A stretch of DNA of 10,302 nt from Cyclobacteriaceae bacterium (GTDB taxonomy: Bacteria > Bacteroidota > Bacteroidia > Cytophagales > Cyclobacteriaceae): contig JAUUZS010000096.1 of the NCBI GenBank assembly GCA_030589835.1, positions 1 to 10,302 on the forward strand, in the 5' to 3' direction. The number at the start of each line of letters is the position of its first letter. Position 1 is the stretch's first letter. The notes beneath the pieces were generated by a model that was given only the letters and a program-made list of their open reading frames with translations, was not told the DNA's origin and ran no database searches. Made by a program: the position numbers and the translations under genes. Below are positions 6,963 through 10,302 of the stretch, piece by piece.

Positions 6963-7120
6963 GCTTATTCTTTAAAAGGTATACTATTTTTTAATAAGAA
7001 TTGATGATGGGAATTTCCACCTATTTCCGGGATTTTTACTTGAATAAAAACTAACCAAAGGAAAGTTGGCGAAGGATTGACATTATATTTTAAAACTGAA
7101 TTTTAAAACCAATAAATCTA

Positions 7121-7128
7121 TATATTTA
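7121..7128 (+). promoter_or_regulatory. Candidate -7 box for the pantothenate kinase gene
   Basis: TATATTTA differs from TAnnTTTG only at the last base and lies 21 nt before the ATG, implying a very short leader. A TTGACA at 7077-7082 is too far upstream to pair with it. Confidence 0.25.
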
Positions 7129-7149
7129 AGTGTCATATTTATTAATAGC

Positions 7150-7965
7150 ATGATTATAGGAATTGATATTGGCGGCACAACCACAGATATTGTTGGGTTG
7201 AAGGATGGAAAAATATGTAACCCGATTTCGGTGAAAGCTGATGATCCTATTACCTCTGCTGCCGGGGCTTTGGGTAAGTTTGTCGAAATGATGGATTTAC
7301 CTCTATCTGATATTAGGTTGATTGCGGCAACTGGCGTTGGTTCCACTCAGATCCGGAATCAATTACTTGGTATCCCGGTAAAAAAAATCGATGAGTTCGA
7401 TTCCATCGGTACCGCAGGATCTTATCTTTCCGGATTGACCGAGGCCTTGGTGATAAGTATGGGAACAGGCACTGCACTGGTCAACGTGCGCAAAGATATG
7501 ATCCGGCACTGGGGCGGTAGTGGCGTTGGCGGAGGAACCATGGTGGGGCTTTCACGCAAACTTTTAAATATTAGCTCCATTCATACCCTGATGGATAAAG
7601 CATCGAAAGGCCGATTGGATATGGTCGATTTAACAGTTGGGGATATAGCGGGAGGATCACTGGTGAATTTACCGGAATCTGCCACAGCATCAAATTTCGG
7701 TAAAGTGTCCGATGAGGCCAACAGTAGCGATATTGCGATGGCAATAATTAATTTAGTTGGTCAGACCATAGCTCTTTTGGGAATTTCGGCTGCGAGAGCT
7801 GAGCATGTAAATGATATTGTATTAACCGGTAAATTGTCCATTTTACCCTTGATTCGAAAAGTGGTGGATGGTGTCGGAAAATTGTACCAAATAAATTTCC
7901 TTGTGCCTGAAAATGCTGAATTTGCTACCGCAATCGGAGCAGCCATTAAAGCTCAGAATACATAG
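7150..7965 (+). CDS. coaW: Type II-like pantothenate kinase
   Basis: A 271-residue cytoplasmic ATP-dependent kinase of the actin/ASKHA fold that phosphorylates pantothenate, the first step of coenzyme A synthesis. Visible motifs in order: GIDIGGTTTDIVG (4-16, phosphate 1 loop), DDPITSAAGALGKF (about 31-44), IDEFDSIGTAG (about 81-91, holding the Glu that corresponds to the catalytic residue of type II enzymes), SMGTGTAL (about 104-111, phosphate 2), GGSGVGGGT (about 121-129), and ATASNFGK (about 178-185), a hallmark of type II enzymes such as Staphylococcus aureus CoaW. The C-terminal NAEFATAIGAA is the adenosine-side helix. The length matches bacterial type II enzymes (about 265-280). A related ASKHA kinase or BadF-type ATPase is the alternative, but the ASNFG segment makes it less likely. 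It appears to be its own unit; the receptor gene follows after 152 nt. Confidence 0.85.
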   Translation: MIIGIDIGGTTTDIVGLKDGKICNPISVKADDPITSAAGALGKFVEMMDLPLSDIRLIAATGVGSTQIRNQLLGIPVKKIDEFDSIGTAGSYLSGLTEALVISMGTGTALVNVRKDMIRHWGGSGVGGGTMVGLSRKLLNISSIHTLMDKASKGRLDMVDLTVGDIAGGSLVNLPESATASNFGKVSDEANSSDIAMAIINLVGQTIALLGISAARAEHVNDIVLTGKLSILPLIRKVVDGVGKLYQINFLVPENAEFATAIGAAIKAQNT

Positions 7966-7973
7966 AATTCCGG

Positions 7974-8018
7974 TTGCTATATTATTACCGACAATGTATT
8001 TGTGTCGAAGGATAGCAA
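7974..8018. repeat. Nested inverted repeats after the kinase gene
   Basis: An outer pair TTGCTAT (7974-7980) and ATAGCAA (8012-8018) encloses an inner pair CGACA (7989-7993) and TGTCG (8003-8007). The outer arms are flanked by direct copies of AATTCCG (7966-7972 and 8017-8023). It starts 8 nt after the kinase stop codon. There is no T tract, so it could be a transcript 3' end structure or a leader element of the receptor gene. Confidence 0.4.
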
Positions 8019-8056
8019 TTCCGAATCAAATATTATTATAAACAAATTGATCTGAT

Positions 8057-8064
8057 TAATTTTG
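8057..8064 (+). promoter_or_regulatory. Candidate -7 box for the TonB-dependent receptor gene
   Basis: TAATTTTG is a full match to TAnnTTTG, 53 nt upstream of the ATG. The expected -33 TTG is not seen. A small hairpin, GTTTACC (8071-8077) with GGTAAGC (8084-8090), would lie at the start of the transcript. Confidence 0.35.
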
Positions 8065-8117
8065 AAGTTGGTTTACCACTAAGGGTAAGCAAAACGTAGG
8101 AACCGAATATAAACCGA

Positions 8118-10302
8118 ATGAAAATTATTAACCAATATTGGGGCCTTATTGCCTTATTTATTTTTACGTTAAGTAATACAAGCCTTGCACAAAAAGGAAT
8201 CATCTCCGGGGAGGTTATCGATAGCAATAGCAAGGAAAAAGTACCTTTTGCCGCCATCGCTCTATTTCAGCAAGAAAATCTGAACGCTGTTACAGGCGTC
8301 GTTTCTGACGAAAACGGAAAGTTTGATTTCAAAAAGATTCCTTATGGAAATTATAATCTAATCATATCTTTTATGGGGTATGATACTGATACACTGAGTT
8401 CTATAGTGCTAAATCTCCAAAATCCCCATGTGCAATTGGGGGCATTGTCTTTGGTGCAATCTGTCATAAACCTTGAAGGAGTAGAAATACAGGGATTGTC
8501 GAATGCCGTCTCAACTGATCTTGATAGAAGAACATATAAAGCAGATGATTTTGAAACAGCCAAAGGAGGAACAGCAGTGGATTTGCTCAATAAGCTCCCT
8601 TCGGTTTCTGTTGGCCCTGATGGAAATGTGTCACTGCGCGGTACCACCGAATTTATGGTTTACCTGAATGGAAAGCCAACTCAATTAGAGCCTTCCGTAT
8701 TGCTGGCTCAGCTTTCAGCAGATGCAATAGAAAATATCGAAGTGATTACGGTGCCTACTGCAAGGTATGATGCCCAGGGAAAAGGAGGAATTATTAACGT
8801 AGTTACGAAAAAAACGTTGATGGAGGGTTTGTCGCTCAGAACCAACGCAGTGGTCGGCGGCGCTCCATGGGGGCACTTAAACGATCCTTTAAGCGGTTAT
8901 AGTATGAATGATAATCGCTATGGAGGGGGATTGAATTATACTTATTTAAAAAATAAATTCACTTTTTATGGGGGGTATTACTATAATATGAAAAATGTGA
9001 ATGGCGACAGGGTCGGCGATGCCAGGATACTTCAGGACAATGGTGCATACTATCATATGGTAGCAAGTGGTGAACGCCCCGAATGGTATGAAAATTATTC
9101 AGCAAATTATGGTGCTGATTATAATTTTTCGGACCGATCTGTTTTGTCGGCAGCATTATATTATGCAAAACGAAACGAAGGGCGGTCGGCCTTCTATGTA
9201 TATAACAATTTTTATGGCGATGTTGATAAAAATTCCATCGATGGAATTCCCGTTGATAATACATGGATTTACAATCCGAATACTGATAATAGGTATGGAG
9301 TTTTTCAATCGGTAAATATTGATTACAAGATCAAATTCGATGACCTCTCAAGCCTTTCAGCTTCAGTATTGTATGAGCGTTCCTCTTTGACCCGAGCACT
9401 GGACAATAAAAATTATGCCTATGATAAGCCCTCCGAAACTATCGGGGAACTCGAAAAACATTTTAAGCAAGAGGATGATACTCCACTGGATGGTTTTAGA
9501 ATCTCATTGGATTATGATAGAAACCTCAAAAATGGGCACACACTTGCATTTGGCTTGCAACCCCAGATTTTAAGCCAGGAAGGCTCCTTTTCTTACGATA
9601 CCTTTAATGTAGAAAGCAATGAATGGGGCAGCTACACAGATCTCGAAAATTCTATCGATTTGTTTCGGGGCGTCTATGCAGGTTATGTGGATTATTCCGG
9701 GAACTCCGAAAAATTGGAATTTGCATTGGGGTTACGACTCGAATATACCGATCAGACATTGGATATGTCAAACACGAACTATTTTAATATTTTTGATAGG
9801 CCGGCAGAATCAAGGTATGAAGTGAATCAGCTTAATTGGTTTCCCAATATCCACCTCAACTGGGCAATATCAGATCATGATGGCTTGCTATTCGCTGCGA
9901 GTAGACGCATCAATCGCCCGCCAACAAAAAATATGGCACCCTTTCTTTATAGAAGGCATTACGAAGTATATGCGGTTGGCGATCCTGCCTTAGAGCCTGA
10001 ATATATCTCCAACCTGGAAATGACCTATGATAAGAATATTGGAAATCAAAATATATCACTGATTGGCTTTTATCGGGGCACAGAAAATGCGGTGTTCCGT
10101 GTCAATACAGTTTATCAGGAAGAGAATGTGTTGATCAGAAGTTTTACAAATTCGGTGAACACACAATCGATCGGGGCAGAGCTCAATGCCAATATTGTAA
10201 GTGGAAAAAAGGTCAAATTATTTTTAGGCGGGTCACTGTATAATTATCGTGTTGAAGGGGATATATTTGGATATCAGGAAAAAAATGAAAGTACCAATTG
10301 GA
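8118..10302 (+). CDS. TonB-dependent outer-membrane receptor (3' end outside window)
   Basis: 728 codons are open from ATG 8118 to the window edge with no frameshift. Residues 1-24 are a signal peptide ending SLA, with cleavage before Gln25. Residues 27-110 form a carboxypeptidase-regulatory-like domain (GEVIDSNSKEKVPFAAIAL, GVVSDENGKFDF, IISFMGYDT). The plug domain spans about 145-232: AVDLLNKLPSVSVGPDGNV, SLRGTTEFMVYLNGK, AIENIEVITVPTARYDAQGKGG, IINVVTKK. The rest is aromatic-rich alternating barrel strands, with RINRPPTKNMAPFLYRR and GDPALEPEYISNLEMTYDK, typical of Bacteroidota receptors with an OMP_b-brl_3-type barrel. It is not a clear SusC/RagA type: I see no SusC signature, and any SusD gene would lie outside the window. 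The substrate cannot be assigned. AACCGAAT occurs twice just before and into the start (8101-8108 and 8112-8119), and no good ribosome binding site is seen. Confidence 0.92.
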   Translation, partial: MKIINQYWGLIALFIFTLSNTSLAQKGIISGEVIDSNSKEKVPFAAIALFQQENLNAVTGVVSDENGKFDFKKIPYGNYNLIISFMGYDTDTLSSIVLNLQNPHVQLGALSLVQSVINLEGVEIQGLSNAVSTDLDRRTYKADDFETAKGGTAVDLLNKLPSVSVGPDGNVSLRGTTEFMVYLNGKPTQLEPSVLLAQLSADAIENIEVITVPTARYDAQGKGGIINVVTKKTLMEGLSLRTNAVVGGAPWGHLNDPLSGYSMNDNRYGGGLNYTYLKNKFTFYGGYYYNMKNVNGDRVGDARILQDNGAYYHMVASGERPEWYENYSANYGADYNFSDRSVLSAALYYAKRNEGRSAFYVYNNFYGDVDKNSIDGIPVDNTWIYNPNTDNRYGVFQSVNIDYKIKFDDLSSLSASVLYERSSLTRALDNKNYAYDKPSETIGELEKHFKQEDDTPLDGFRISLDYDRNLKNGHTLAFGLQPQILSQEGSFSYDTFNVESNEWGSYTDLENSIDLFRGVYAGYVDYSGNSEKLEFALGLRLEYTDQTLDMSNTNYFNIFDRPAESRYEVNQLNWFPNIHLNWAISDHDGLLFAASRRINRPPTKNMAPFLYRRHYEVYAVGDPALEPEYISNLEMTYDKNIGNQNISLIGFYRGTENAVFRVNTVYQEENVLIRSFTNSVNTQSIGAELNANIVSGKKVKLFLGGSLYNYRVEGDIFGYQEKNESTNW

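Larger units (their letters stand above)
6912..7149. other. Intergenic region between divergent genes
   Basis: A very A/T-rich 238-bp stretch without a visible coding sequence. It should carry the promoters of the winged-helix-like gene (leftward) and the pantothenate kinase gene (rightward); the candidate -7 boxes are given separately. Confidence 0.5.

Noticed and set aside
2575..8224. ATCGATAG occurs at 2575, 3481, 4194 and 8217, twice flanking the metal transporter gene.
   Set aside because: Two of the four copies lie inside coding sequence, and the motif is short and A/T-rich, so chance is enough to explain it.
8036..9264. Open frames on the minus strand within 8036-8257, 8351-8647 and 8959-9264.
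   Set aside because: They lie opposite the receptor gene, have unlikely composition and no recognisable protein pattern; the plus-strand frame is continuous and clearly a receptor.
8118..10302. Reading the receptor as a SusC-type polysaccharide-utilisation locus.
   Set aside because: No SusC signature, SusD gene or carbohydrate-active enzyme gene is visible in the window.

Overview
The window looks like chromosomal DNA of a free-living Bacteroidota bacterium, possibly Cytophagia-like; I cannot place it more closely. The grounds are a TonB-dependent receptor with an N-terminal carboxypeptidase-regulatory-like domain, A/T-rich leaders with few Shine-Dalgarno sequences, several upstream boxes resembling the Bacteroidota -7 element TAnnTTTG, and an ECF sigma factor paired with a membrane anti-sigma factor. 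I see no transposase, integrase, tRNA, rRNA or CRISPR array.

Layout. (1) 1-1366 (+) is the 3' part of an iron-sulfur class I fumarate hydratase gene. It faces a XylF-like sugar-binding lipoprotein gene (1421-2428, -), and a bidirectional terminator hairpin lies between them. (2) After about 310 bp without a gene comes a six-helix NicO/RcnA/UreH-like metal transporter with a histidine-rich loop (2739-3458, +). (3) 3609-6454 (+) appears to be a three-gene unit: an ECF sigma factor, a single-pass anti-sigma-like protein 2 nt downstream with a long putative periplasmic coiled coil, and, after an 84-nt gap, an exported 442-residue protein. The exported protein shows an internal duplication, and its first copy is interrupted by an acidic stretch and a heptad-repeat coiled coil. 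A perfect 23-bp hairpin ends the unit and also serves the convergent gene for a small winged-helix-like protein (6537-6911, -). (4) 7150-7965 (+) is a type II-like pantothenate kinase for coenzyme A synthesis. (5) From 8118 (+) to the end of the window runs a TonB-dependent outer-membrane receptor, cut off by the window.

Most genes look like independent housekeeping or transport units. The exception is the sigma/anti-sigma/exported-protein unit, which reads as a cell-envelope signalling module. Its third member is the protein I could not assign to a family and is the best candidate for something undescribed.
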